Positions 23,108 to 30,970 of a DNA stretch of 53,085 nt are shown here, piece by piece (the stretch's first letter is position 1; every line of letters begins with the position of its first letter). The DNA is taken from positions 1 to 53,085 of the forward strand of contig NZ_CAMXYR010000005.1 of NCBI RefSeq assembly GCF_947253225.1. The letters run 5' to 3'. The notes beneath the pieces were generated by a model. That model searched no databases and was not told the DNA's origin. It saw only the letters and a list, made by a program, of their open reading frames with translations. The position numbers were made by a program, and so were the translations under genes. The DNA comes from an uncultured Anaerococcus sp. (lineage in GTDB: Bacteria; Bacillota; Clostridia; Tissierellales; Peptoniphilaceae).

Positions 23108-24768
23108 AAAACTATAAAAGAATTTTTTAGAAGACTTCCATCTTCATACTTATTTGAAGTAAGGATAGTAAAACCTCCTAGGTCTATTTGTCTATCCTCT
23201 CCGAGATTAATTACAAGCTTAAGCTCAGAAGATTGGTAAAATCTTTGGATTATTAAAAGCTCGTCCTTGCTCTTAATCCTAATTCCACCTTCTTTGATAC
23301 ATTCCTTGCTTTTAAGGGCAAATATCCCCTTAATCTTTCTTATCAAATACTCCTTCTCGCCTAGCCTATCCCAAAGGAAACTCCTCCTAGAATCTGGATC
23401 ATATCCACCTTCAAGGCCGATTTCTGTCCCATAATACATACAAGGAGTCCCAACAAAGACTGTCATCAAGGCGATTCCTGCGAGAAGCTTATCTTCTGAC
23501 CTATCCACTTCTGTAAGAAATCTCAAAGTATCATGAGTATCAAGGAGGTTTAGGTTCATCCTATTAACTTGATCCTTATTTCTAATAAGAACCCTATTTA
23601 ACCTAAAGGCCATAGCTCTGGCATCAATCTTGCCCTTAAAATAATCAAGACTAGCCTTGGTGAAGGAATAATTCATAATAGAATCAAACTGGTCTCCCAT
23701 TAGAAAGCTTGACCCATCGTGCCAATTTTCTCCAAGAATCACTGCATCTTTCTTTAGCTCCTTAATTTCTTTCCTAAAGGCTCTCCAAAAGTCGTGGCTA
23801 ACCTCATCAGATACATCTAGTCGCCATCCATCAATGTCAAACTTTTCTATCCAATATTTTCCAACATCAATCAAATATTTTTGAACCTTTTTGTTAGAAG
23901 TATTAATCTTTGGCATAGATGGAACTTTAGCAAAGGTTTCGTAAGTCTTATCCTCATTCATATAAAACCAATCATAATAGATTGACTCCTTTTGCTTGGC
24001 CATAACATCAAGGAAAATAGGATTTTCCTTGCTCATATGGTTGAAAACACCATCAAGAACTAGCTTCATCCCCCTAGCATGGAGATTAGCTACAAGCTTT
24101 TTGAAGTCCTCCTCATCCCCAAAATGAGGGTCGATCTGAAAATAATCTATTATATCATATTTATGGTTGGAAATTGACCTAAAGATTGGAGTAAGGTAGA
24201 TGGCACTTATCCCTAAATCCTTGAGATAGTCAAGTTTATCAACTATACCCAAAAGATCTCCTCCAGCAAAGCTTACTGGATTTGGTTTAGCTTCCCAGGC
24301 CATATTGATGTAGGACGCATCTTTGCTAAAGTTGCCCCTAGCGAACCTATCGACAAATATCTGATAGAAAACAGCCTCCTTCATCCAAGCAACTGTCGGA
24401 AAAAGGTCAGCTTCGTTGATATAAGGCATATGGAAAAAATTATAATAGGCATCGGTGAAATCATAAGTTTCAGTAAGTCCATCTTCGCTAAAATAATACT
24501 CCTCCTCCCCATCATTAATCTTAAAAACATAGCAAAGTCTTCTATCATCAAGCCTTAGCCTTGCTTCATAGTAATAAAAAAGTTCATCCTCATAGGCAAC
24601 TTCCATCTTAATATTCTTCCAAACAATTGGAAAGTCAAACTTCCTTCCATAAACTAAGTCAACCCCAAGCTCTTCCTTGGCAGTTCTAAACCTAATGATA
24701 ATTTCATCAACCCCAATAGAATTTGCCCATTGGCTCTCCATCCTATGAAAAACAGCTTCTTTATTCAA
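23083..24768 (-). CDS. GH13 maltogenic amylase/neopullulanase-type glucosidase
   Basis: A 561-aa glycoside hydrolase family 13 enzyme. N-terminal CBM34-like beta domain (about 1-115), then the catalytic barrel beginning AVFYQIFVDRFARG. Conserved regions: DGVFNH (239-244), DGWRLDVSDE with nucleophile Asp318, ILGENWHD with acid/base Glu347 and LLDTHDT with Asp413. The CBM34 plus no signal peptide fits an intracellular cyclomaltodextrinase/neopullulanase/maltogenic amylase, degrading imported maltodextrins. A strong promoter lies upstream with a structured 100-nt leader. No maltose operon genes are adjacent. Confidence 0.9.
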   Translation of the reverse strand: MNKEAVFHRMESQWANSIGVDEIIIRFRTAKEELGVDLVYGRKFDFPIVWKNIKMEVAYEDELFYYYEARLRLDDRRLCYVFKINDGEEEYYFSEDGLTETYDFTDAYYNFFHMPYINEADLFPTVAWMKEAVFYQIFVDRFARGNFSKDASYINMAWEAKPNPVSFAGGDLLGIVDKLDYLKDLGISAIYLTPIFRSISNHKYDIIDYFQIDPHFGDEEDFKKLVANLHARGMKLVLDGVFNHMSKENPIFLDVMAKQKESIYYDWFYMNEDKTYETFAKVPSMPKINTSNKKVQKYLIDVGKYWIEKFDIDGWRLDVSDEVSHDFWRAFRKEIKELKKDAVILGENWHDGSSFLMGDQFDSIMNYSFTKASLDYFKGKIDARAMAFRLNRVLIRNKDQVNRMNLNLLDTHDTLRFLTEVDRSEDKLLAGIALMTVFVGTPCMYYGTEIGLEGGYDPDSRRSFLWDRLGEKEYLIRKIKGIFALKSKECIKEGGIRIKSKDELLIIQRFYQSSELKLVINLGEDRQIDLGGFTILTSNKYEDGSLLKNSFIVLEKNTSKL

Positions 24769-24809
24769 ATTAACTCCTTATTTCAAAATATTCGCTAGGT
24801 GCAAGTTCC

Positions 24810-24845
24810 CTCACCAGTTCATTGACCTTAAAGCTAACTAGTGAG
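24810..24845 (-). other. Hairpin in the amylase 5' leader
   Basis: CTCACCAGTT (24810-24819) pairs with AACTAGTGAG (24836-24845) with one mismatch. It lies between the predicted transcription start near 24867 and the amylase ATG at 24768. No T-tract follows, so it may stabilise the mRNA or bind a regulator. Confidence 0.5.
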
Positions 24846-24873
24846 ATTAATTTTAAGCAATTTTATAATTAAA

Positions 24874-24902
24874 ATTATATCAACTTAGCTACCCTTAGTC
24901 AA
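24874..24902 (-). promoter_or_regulatory. Promoter of the amylase gene
   Basis: Minus strand TTGACT (24897-24902), a 17-nt spacer and a perfect TATAAT (24874-24879). I saw no convincing catabolite-response element around it. Confidence 0.75.
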
Positions 24903-24940
24903 AACTTCCAAAGCTTAGCTTTTGCGTAAATTTTTGCAAG

Positions 24941-24978
24941 ATAAAAGACTCAAGTTAGCCTATAAGCTTACTTGAGTC
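24941..24978 (-). terminator. Terminator of the fructose operon
   Basis: GACTCAAGT (24947-24955) and ACTTGAGTC (24970-24978) are perfect complements, extended inward by AGC/GCT, with a TTTTAT tail on the minus strand. Confidence 0.88.
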
Positions 24979-25017
24979 CCCAAATAAATTTATGGAATTA
25001 TTTACATTTTACCCATC

Positions 25018-26877
25018 TTAATCCTTTTTCTTAATAAGACCATAGATGATTCCTCCAACAATTGAACCTACTAGGACAGCTCCTACAAAGAGTCCTGCTT
25101 GACTTAGGCTTGACATGGCTGGTAGGACAAAGATACCACCATGTGGGGCTGGAGCTGATACATTGAAGGCTCCGACAATTGCACCTGCTAGGGCAGATCC
25201 TATAACTGAGGCTGGAATTACCTTGCCTGGTTCTGCTGCTGCAAAAGGAATTGCGCCTTCTGTGATAAAGCTTGCTCCTAGGATATAGTTGGTAATTGTT
25301 GTCTTTCTTTGCTCTTCAGTAAATTTTTCCTTGAAGAAAGTTGTTGCTATTGCTATGGCAATTGGAGGAACCATTCCTCCAACCATAACTGCTGCCATGA
25401 AGGTTCCGATTCCTGTATCTGTGAAAGCACCTATAGCAAAAGCATAGGCTGCCTTATTGATAGGCCCACCCATATCTACTGCCATCATGCCCGCAAGGAT
25501 TGCCCCAAGAATGAGCATATTAGCTCCAGATAGGCTCATCAACCAGTTGTTTATGACTGTGTTAATGCCTGTAAAGATTGGATCGACTATGAAAAACATC
25601 AAAGCTCCAACGATAAGTAGTCCAAATACTGGATAAATTAACATAGGCTTTAGACCTTCGATTGATTTTGGAAGATTTCTTAAAGCTTTCTTCATTAGGT
25701 TTACTATAAAGCCTGCAAGGAAACCACCGATTAATCCACCAATAAAACCTGCACCCCTGCTTGCCATAAGTCCTGCCACCATACCAGGCATTAGGGCTGG
25801 TCTATCTCCAATTGACATGGCTATAAAGCCTGCAAGGACTGGAATTAGGAAGGAGAAGGCATCCCCACCAAGACCATTGAGGAAGTTAAAGGCAAGGGCG
25901 TTTTCTCCAGCAAATCTTTCTACTAGGAAGGATATGGCCATAAGGATGCCACCACCGATTACAAATGGTAGCATATGGCTAATACCATTCATGAGATCTC
26001 CATAGGCTTTTTGCCAGAGGCTTTGACCTTCGTGGCTTTCTTCTGCTTGTCCTCTTCCTTCCTCAGCATGGAAGATACTAGCCTCGCCCTTGATTGCCTT
26101 TGCGATAAGCTCATCAGCTTTTCTAATCCCATCAGAAACTGGTCTTTGGATTACTTTCTTGCCGTCAAACCTGTTAGTTTCAACCTTCTTATCTGCTGTT
26201 ATTATTATTGCGTCTGCCTCTTCTATTTCCTTGGCTGTGAGCTTATTTTTGATACCATCTGATCCATTTGTTTCTACTTTTATTGATACTCCAGCCTTAG
26301 CTGCCGCCTTTTCTAGGGCTTCTTGAGCCATATAAGTGTGGGCGATTCCGTTTGGACAGGCTGTTACTCCAAGAAGTTTGATAGAACTTGTTGGGTTAGT
26401 TTCCTTGGCTACTTCTTCTTTTTTGTCAGAATATTTCTCGATTATCTTATAAACATCATCAGGGCTAGTCGCCTTTTTCAAAGCTCCAATAAAGCCCTCT
26501 TTCATAATCATCTTAGAAAGCTCTGCCAAAGTTTCTACATGGAGGTTGTTTTCCCCAGCTGGAGCACCTATGGCAAAAAATATTTCTGTAGGTTCGCCAT
26601 CAAGAGAGTCATAGTCAAGCCCACCTATTTTCTTTGCAAACATAACCGCTGGCTCTTTAACAGTTGAGTTTTTTGTGTGGGGTATAGCTACAGATTCTCC
26701 TAGGGCTGTTGAGCCTTGGGCTTCCCTATCTACAAGTCCCTTCTTGAAGTCTTCCTCGCTTTTGGCATAGCCTTTTTCATAAAAATTCTTGGCAATTTCC
26801 TTAATCGCCCCCATCTTATCCTCTGCCTTTAGGTCGAAGACCATAAGGTCAGCCTTGAGTAAATCTCTAATTTCCAA
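25018..26877 (-). CDS. fruA: PTS fructose transporter, fused EIIA-EIIB-EIIC
   Basis: A 619-aa fused phosphotransferase permease that takes up fructose and phosphorylates it to fructose 1-phosphate. EIIA (about 1-148) carries the phosphorylatable His67 in AIPHTKN. EIIB (about 165-265) begins KLLGVTACPNGIAHTYMAQ with Cys174. The C-terminal EIIC membrane domain (about 290-619) shows GGGILMAISFLVERFAG and SFITEGAIPFAAAEPG. ATG 26877 lies 11 nt inside the end of fruK, so translation is coupled. It is the last gene of fruR-fruK-fruA, closed by the terminator at 24941-24978. Confidence 0.95.
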   Translation of the reverse strand: MEIRDLLKADLMVFDLKAEDKMGAIKEIAKNFYEKGYAKSEEDFKKGLVDREAQGSTALGESVAIPHTKNSTVKEPAVMFAKKIGGLDYDSLDGEPTEIFFAIGAPAGENNLHVETLAELSKMIMKEGFIGALKKATSPDDVYKIIEKYSDKKEEVAKETNPTSSIKLLGVTACPNGIAHTYMAQEALEKAAAKAGVSIKVETNGSDGIKNKLTAKEIEEADAIIITADKKVETNRFDGKKVIQRPVSDGIRKADELIAKAIKGEASIFHAEEGRGQAEESHEGQSLWQKAYGDLMNGISHMLPFVIGGGILMAISFLVERFAGENALAFNFLNGLGGDAFSFLIPVLAGFIAMSIGDRPALMPGMVAGLMASRGAGFIGGLIGGFLAGFIVNLMKKALRNLPKSIEGLKPMLIYPVFGLLIVGALMFFIVDPIFTGINTVINNWLMSLSGANMLILGAILAGMMAVDMGGPINKAAYAFAIGAFTDTGIGTFMAAVMVGGMVPPIAIAIATTFFKEKFTEEQRKTTITNYILGASFITEGAIPFAAAEPGKVIPASVIGSALAGAIVGAFNVSAPAPHGGIFVLPAMSSLSQAGLFVGAVLVGSIVGGIIYGLIKKKD

Positions 26878-27775
26878 TTTCTCTTACCTCTACTTTCTCC
26901 AAAATTTCCTCAATCTTTTCTCTACTAGCAATATCAGGACTAAAGGCTGTCGCACTCCCACAAGCAACACTTAGCTTGTAGGCATCAAGCTTGGAATAAC
27001 CCTTGCTTATTGCATAAATGAAACCACCTACCATCGAATCTCCAGCTCCTACGGAATTAACAAGCTCTCCCTTGATGGCACAAGCCTTGTAGACCTTATC
27101 TTCATCCACAAAAATCGAACCGTAAGCTCCCAGAGATACTATAACATTTTGGGCTCCCAAGGAAATCAACTCCTTAGCATACTTGATTATTTCATCCCTT
27201 GACCCTATTTCAGTCTCGAAAATATTGCCCAATTCTTCTTCATTTGGTTTAAGCAAGACTGGTTTATACTTCAAGTAGTCCAAAACTTCCTTAGTAGCTA
27301 TATCTACAGAAAACTTAGCCCCAGTTGTCTCGATAACTTTTTTATAAAAATCCTTATCCAAACTCTTTGGCAAAGAGCCAGAAATCACCAAATAATCATC
27401 TTCCTTAATATCATCTAAGCTCTTAAAGAAAGCTTCGACTTCTTGACCTCTAATCTCTGGTCCACCTGCGTTAATCTCTGTTTCAGTCCCATACTTTAGC
27501 TTGACATTAATCCTCGTATCTTCAGCTATTGGGGTGAAATGCTCACTAATACCAGCCTTTCTTAGCTCATTTTTGACAAATTCACCAGGAAAACCTCCTA
27601 TAAAGCCGAGATTTACTGGATTTTCTCCCAGATTTTTGAGGATTTTGGCAACCATAATTCCCTTGCCACCAGCATATTTTTCCTCAGTCTTTGACCTTAG
27701 GGTCTTGCCATCCTCAAAGCTTTCAAGCCTCATTATATAATCTATGGATGGATTAGTCGTTAATGTATAAATCAT
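26867..27775 (-). CDS. fruK: 1-phosphofructokinase
   Basis: A 302-aa PfkB-family sugar kinase converting fructose 1-phosphate to fructose 1,6-bisphosphate. N-terminal MIYTLTTNPSIDYIMRL, GGKGIMVAKILKNLG (substrate-binding), ISGSLPKSL and the C-terminal anion hole NSVGAGDSMVGGF are visible. The tagatose-6-phosphate kinase LacC is a close relative, but the fruR-fruK-fruA context settles it. It overlaps fruR by 4 nt and fruA by 11 nt, so the three genes form one tightly coupled operon. Confidence 0.94.
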   Translation of the reverse strand: MIYTLTTNPSIDYIMRLESFEDGKTLRSKTEEKYAGGKGIMVAKILKNLGENPVNLGFIGGFPGEFVKNELRKAGISEHFTPIAEDTRINVKLKYGTETEINAGGPEIRGQEVEAFFKSLDDIKEDDYLVISGSLPKSLDKDFYKKVIETTGAKFSVDIATKEVLDYLKYKPVLLKPNEEELGNIFETEIGSRDEIIKYAKELISLGAQNVIVSLGAYGSIFVDEDKVYKACAIKGELVNSVGAGDSMVGGFIYAISKGYSKLDAYKLSVACGSATAFSPDIASREKIEEILEKVEVREIGN

Positions 27776-28461
27776 TTATCCTCCCTTATTAGTTCACAAT
27801 CCTCTCTCCTACAAATCTTTGAATGATAGAGGAGGTTTTCCTTGCTTGAATCAGCAAGCACATAGCAAACATCGCTCATCTGCTTTGCCCTTCTCTTTAG
27901 CAAGGCCTCGTTTAGGTCAGCTGTGTAGTAGAAGTCTCCATCAAAACCATTAGAACCCAAAAAAGCAAGGTCAAACTTGTAATTATTAAGCTCCTCCATA
28001 GCGATAGGTCCAAGACTTACACCAGTCTTAATCTTGATTTCTCCTCCCAAAATACTAGTAGGAATCTTTCTTTCCATAAGCTTGCCTAAGTGGGTAATCC
28101 CATTGGTAACTACTTTAATATCTCTTGCCTCAATATAATCAATTAGGATATTAGTAGTTGAACCTCCATCAATAAAAATTAGCATCTTATCCTTAATCAA
28201 CTTAGAAGCCTTCTTGGAAATGGCCTTTTTAGCCTCTAAATTTGTAAGCTCATTATCTGAAAAACTTAGCTCATCTTGGTTTATAGTGAGGACTGCTCCC
28301 CCATGAACCCTCTTAATCTTTCCCTCATCTTCCAAAAAGTCCAAATCTCTCCTTAGAGTCGATTCGCTAATACCAAGTCTTTGAGTCAAATACCTGTTGG
28401 ATATTTTCTTTTCCTTATTGAGTGTAGCTAATATCACATCTAATCTTTCTTCAAATATCAT
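27772..28461 (-). CDS. fruR: DeoR-family transcriptional regulator of the fructose operon
   Basis: A 229-aa repressor of the DeoR family. N-terminal winged helix (about 3-57: FEERLDVILATLNKEKKIS...LGISESTLRRDLDFL) and a C-terminal sugar-phosphate sensor domain (FIDGGSTTNILIDYI, VVTNGITHL, FLGSNGFDGDFYYTAD), the DeoRC effector site expected to bind fructose 1-phosphate. It opens the fru operon. No ribosome-binding site precedes the ATG; a consensus promoter sits so close that the mRNA should start at or next to the ATG. Overlapping repeats in that promoter are a likely autoregulatory operator. Confidence 0.92.
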   Translation of the reverse strand: MIFEERLDVILATLNKEKKISNRYLTQRLGISESTLRRDLDFLEDEGKIKRVHGGAVLTINQDELSFSDNELTNLEAKKAISKKASKLIKDKMLIFIDGGSTTNILIDYIEARDIKVVTNGITHLGKLMERKIPTSILGGEIKIKTGVSLGPIAMEELNNYKFDLAFLGSNGFDGDFYYTADLNEALLKRRAKQMSDVCYVLADSSKENLLYHSKICRREDCELIREDK

Positions 28462-28467
28462 GCTAAG

Positions 28468-28496
28468 ATTATAACATCATTTTCATTCATTTTCAA
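28468..28496 (-). promoter_or_regulatory. Promoter/operator of fruRKA, predicting a leaderless mRNA
   Basis: Minus strand TTGAAA (28491-28496), a 17-nt spacer and a perfect TATAAT (28468-28473). Only 6 nt separate the -10 box from the fruR ATG, placing the transcription start at the initiation codon. TGAAAATGA occurs twice in direct repeat (TTGAAAATGAATGAAAATGA) across the -35 box and spacer, a plausible FruR binding site. Confidence 0.8.
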
Positions 28497-28532
28497 CCAA
28501 ATTCTTTCAAAACTAGTCAAGCCCATTCTTAT

Positions 28533-28560
28533 TTGACTAATTATCGAAAAACACTATAAT
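28533..28560 (+). promoter_or_regulatory. Promoter of xpt
   Basis: TTGACT (28533-28538), a 16-nt spacer and a perfect TATAAT (28555-28560). TAGTCAA (28514-28520) and TTGACTA (28533-28539) form an inverted repeat over the -35 box, a possible operator. No purine riboswitch lies in the short leader. Confidence 0.7.
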
Positions 28561-28596
28561 TATTAAAAGCGTATAAATTCTACATAAGGAGCAAGT

Positions 28597-29175
28597 ATGA
28601 GAGAACTAGAAGAAAGAATATTAGAAGAAGGTATTGTAATAGGACCTAACATCCTCAAGGTCGATTCCTTCTTAAACCAACAAATCGACTGCAAACTCAT
28701 CCAACAAATGGGCAAGGCCTTTGCCGAACATTTCAAGGACAAAAAAATTGATAAGGTTCTTACTGTGGAATCTTCAGGAATTGCCCCAGCCCTTGCCACA
28801 GCCCTCGAACTAGGTGTCAAGTGTGTCTTTGCAAGAAAGCAACAATCCCTAACCACAGGCGATAATGTCTACCACTCAAGCGTATATTCCTTTACCAAAC
28901 AAGTTACAAACGAGCTTATAGTTTCCAAAAACTTCCTCAAAGAGGACGAAAATGTCCTAATGATTGACGACTTTTTGGCAAATGGTCAAGCTGCCAAGGG
29001 CATGGTTGCCCTAGTAAGACAAGCTGGAGCAAACCCAGTTGGTTTTGGTATAGTAATTGAAAAGTCCTTCTCTGAAGGTCGTGAAGTAATCGAAAAAGAA
29101 ATGGACCTTGAAGTTTATTCCCTAGCAAGAATCGCCAAACTTGAAGAAGGCAAGATTACCTTTATTCAAGATTAA
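28597..29175 (+). CDS. xpt: Xanthine phosphoribosyltransferase
   Basis: A 192-aa type I phosphoribosyltransferase for purine salvage, converting xanthine plus PRPP to XMP. The opening MRELEERILEEGIVIGPNI is split here: MRELEERILEEG then the Xpt-typical LKVDSFLNQQID. The PRPP loop is VLMIDDFLANGQAAKGM, and the region LTVESSGIAPALATAL with FARKQQSL is characteristic of Xpt rather than adenine phosphoribosyltransferase. Length matches the B. subtilis enzyme (194 aa). AAGGAG precedes ATG 28597. A terminator follows at 29193-29212. The B. subtilis gene is under a guanine riboswitch; here none is visible. Confidence 0.94.
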   Translation: MRELEERILEEGIVIGPNILKVDSFLNQQIDCKLIQQMGKAFAEHFKDKKIDKVLTVESSGIAPALATALELGVKCVFARKQQSLTTGDNVYHSSVYSFTKQVTNELIVSKNFLKEDENVLMIDDFLANGQAAKGMVALVRQAGANPVGFGIVIEKSFSEGREVIEKEMDLEVYSLARIAKLEEGKITFIQD

Positions 29176-29192
29176 AATCTCATATAAAAAAG

Positions 29193-29212
29193 GAGCCTCG
29201 GGCTCTTTTTTT
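29193..29212 (+). terminator. Terminator after xpt
   Basis: GAGCC (29193-29197) TCG GGCTC (29201-29205) followed by TTTTTTT. Confidence 0.9.
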
Positions 29213-29360
29213 GTGGCGATTTTTACCATCTTCTCCTAAGCTTTCAATTACAAGCTAAATTCTTTCAAAACCTTTCATCCTTCCAAGCCTTTAAAACTTA
29301 TTATATAATGATGATAGAAAATGACTTCCCCTTACGAATATATAGGTGAAGGAGGATGGA

Positions 29361-29882
29361 ATGGATGAGAGAAGAATAATTGATGGAATAAAAATCAGAG
29401 ATGAGAAACGTCTTATCGAATTTATTGATGTCTATGGCAAAATTATGAAGGCGAGTATCGTTAAGACAATTGGCTCTAGGAATGAGCTTGTTGAGGAAGT
29501 CCTAAATGATAGCCTCCTTGCTATTTGGGATAATATTGATTCTTTTGATGAAACTAGGTCATCTTTTAAAAATCGGTGTGCAGGACTTGCTAAATACAAG
29601 GCAATTGATTGTATCAGGAGGGAGAATCGCCACAAGACCCTTGCCCTTGATAGACTCAGTGAGCCCATCGCCTACGAGGAGGACTTTGACCTTGATGAAG
29701 CAGAAGAAATCTTAGAACTTTTATCTGATGAAGATAGGGAAATTTTTGTGAAACTTTTCTTGGAAGGCTACAAATATGAGGACCTAGAAAAGGAAACTAG
29801 GCTTTCCAAAGAAAGACTCTACAACAAGGTCTCTCGAACAAAGAAGAACTTACGTCTTAAACTAGGAGGAACTTATGAATAA
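29361..29882 (+). CDS. RNA polymerase sigma factor, ECF-like
   Basis: A 173-aa sigma-70 family protein with region 2 (NELVEEVLNDSLLAIWDNID, with the SFKNRCAGLAKYKAIDCIRR promoter-melting segment) and a region 4 helix-turn-helix (YEDLEKETRLSKERLYNKV). I choose ATG 29361, with GGAGG 5 nt upstream, over the in-frame GTG at 29346, which overlaps that ribosome-binding site. It overlaps the next gene by 8 nt. Sigma factors of this size paired with a DUF4179 membrane protein are common in Firmicutes and are held inactive until a cell-envelope signal arrives; the signal here is unknown. Confidence 0.85.
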   Translation: MDERRIIDGIKIRDEKRLIEFIDVYGKIMKASIVKTIGSRNELVEEVLNDSLLAIWDNIDSFDETRSSFKNRCAGLAKYKAIDCIRRENRHKTLALDRLSEPIAYEEDFDLDEAEEILELLSDEDREIFVKLFLEGYKYEDLEKETRLSKERLYNKVSRTKKNLRLKLGGTYE

Positions 29883-30855
29883 TATTTATGATAAGATTAA
29901 CGATATGGATTTTGCTACAGGAGAAATCGACCTAAGCGACTTAGAAAGAGCAAGGCTTATAAAACTTGCCAAGACCTATAGCAAGAAATCTTACAAAAAA
30001 CAAATCATATCCATAGCTTGTGCCTTAATTCTCGTAGCAGGATTTGGTATAAGCCCTGCCAGGGCTGAGCTTGTAAAAGTTGCTACAGATGTCAAGGTTA
30101 GCATGATGGAGGCCTTTGGAGCAAGCCCTGACTCCTACAAGTATGTAACTAGCCTAAACCAACCAATAAGCCTAGGCGATGATGATTTTGTAATAGGCAA
30201 TCTCGCCTTTGATAACAAGTTTCTTTTTATAAATACCCTAAGAAAGGCAGATAGTCAAGATACTAAGCTTAATTCAAGCCTCTACAAGCTTGTTATTAAT
30301 GGAAAAACTTATAAGCTGAGGGGAGCATCAGGCTCGGAAGTTCTCCTCAAGGATGGAAAGACCACTAGCGAAAATCTTATGTTAAACTTTGATAAGGACT
30401 TTCCAAGCCTAGAAAATGCAGATGTCGACCTCTACTATATGAATGGGAATGCCACAAAAGTTGTCTCCCTCAAGGCAGATATAAATACTGTAAATAATGA
30501 TAACAAGATATTAGCAGAAAATATGCCCCTAAATAATCAAGCAAGACTAAGCCTTATGAAAATAAATCCTATAAGCCTAACTTGCCTTATTGAAAATCTC
30601 GATGATGGATACGTCTACGAATTGGAAGGACTTGATGAGGATGGCAGGAAAGTTTCCCTTGATGAAAGGCTTATGGAAGATGGCAAGGCAAGCTTCGTCT
30701 ACAATGCTAGTTTTTCAGACCTTAGCCTTGATGAAATAAGAGATGGCAGAGAAATAAAATTTAGCCTAAAAGCAAGCAAAAGAAACAAAGAATCTGGCAA
30801 AGAAACTGATGGCACCTACCAGACAATCGCCGAATTTACTTGTTCTTGCAAGTAA
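29875..30855 (+). CDS. DUF4179 membrane protein, likely anti-sigma factor
   Basis: A 326-aa protein. Cytoplasmic N-terminus (1-42, basic, ATGEIDLSDLERARLIK), one membrane helix at about 43-60 (QIISIACALILVAGFGI) and a long extracytoplasmic domain that begins with the DUF4179-type AELVKVATDVKVSMMEAFG. The start overlaps the sigma-factor gene by 8 nt, so the two proteins are made together. By analogy with such pairs it sequesters the sigma factor through its N-terminus and senses something outside the membrane. The last residues contain CSCK. Anti-sigma activity is inferred from layout and topology. Confidence 0.8.
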   Translation: MNNIYDKINDMDFATGEIDLSDLERARLIKLAKTYSKKSYKKQIISIACALILVAGFGISPARAELVKVATDVKVSMMEAFGASPDSYKYVTSLNQPISLGDDDFVIGNLAFDNKFLFINTLRKADSQDTKLNSSLYKLVINGKTYKLRGASGSEVLLKDGKTTSENLMLNFDKDFPSLENADVDLYYMNGNATKVVSLKADINTVNNDNKILAENMPLNNQARLSLMKINPISLTCLIENLDDGYVYELEGLDEDGRKVSLDERLMEDGKASFVYNASFSDLSLDEIRDGREIKFSLKASKRNKESGKETDGTYQTIAEFTCSCK

Positions 30856-30875
30856 AGCACCCCATCCTATGATAC

Positions 30876-30914
30876 AAAAAAATCGTCACACCCTAAGAGG
30901 TATGACGATTTTTA
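30876..30914. terminator. Bidirectional terminator between DUF4179 gene and adhesin locus
   Basis: ATCGTCACACC (30882-30892) pairs with GGTATGACGAT (30899-30909), one mismatch, with A6 on the left and T5 on the right, so it can serve both converging transcripts. Confidence 0.88.
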
Positions 30915-30970
30915 TTTTATCTATCTATTGAAGTTTTCCTTTGGTAGAAGAAAATTCCTAGGCTCATCAC

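Noticed and set aside
24769..25017. Catabolite-response element controlling the amylase
   Set aside because: No stretch fits TGWAANCGNTNNCA well enough in the leader or promoter.
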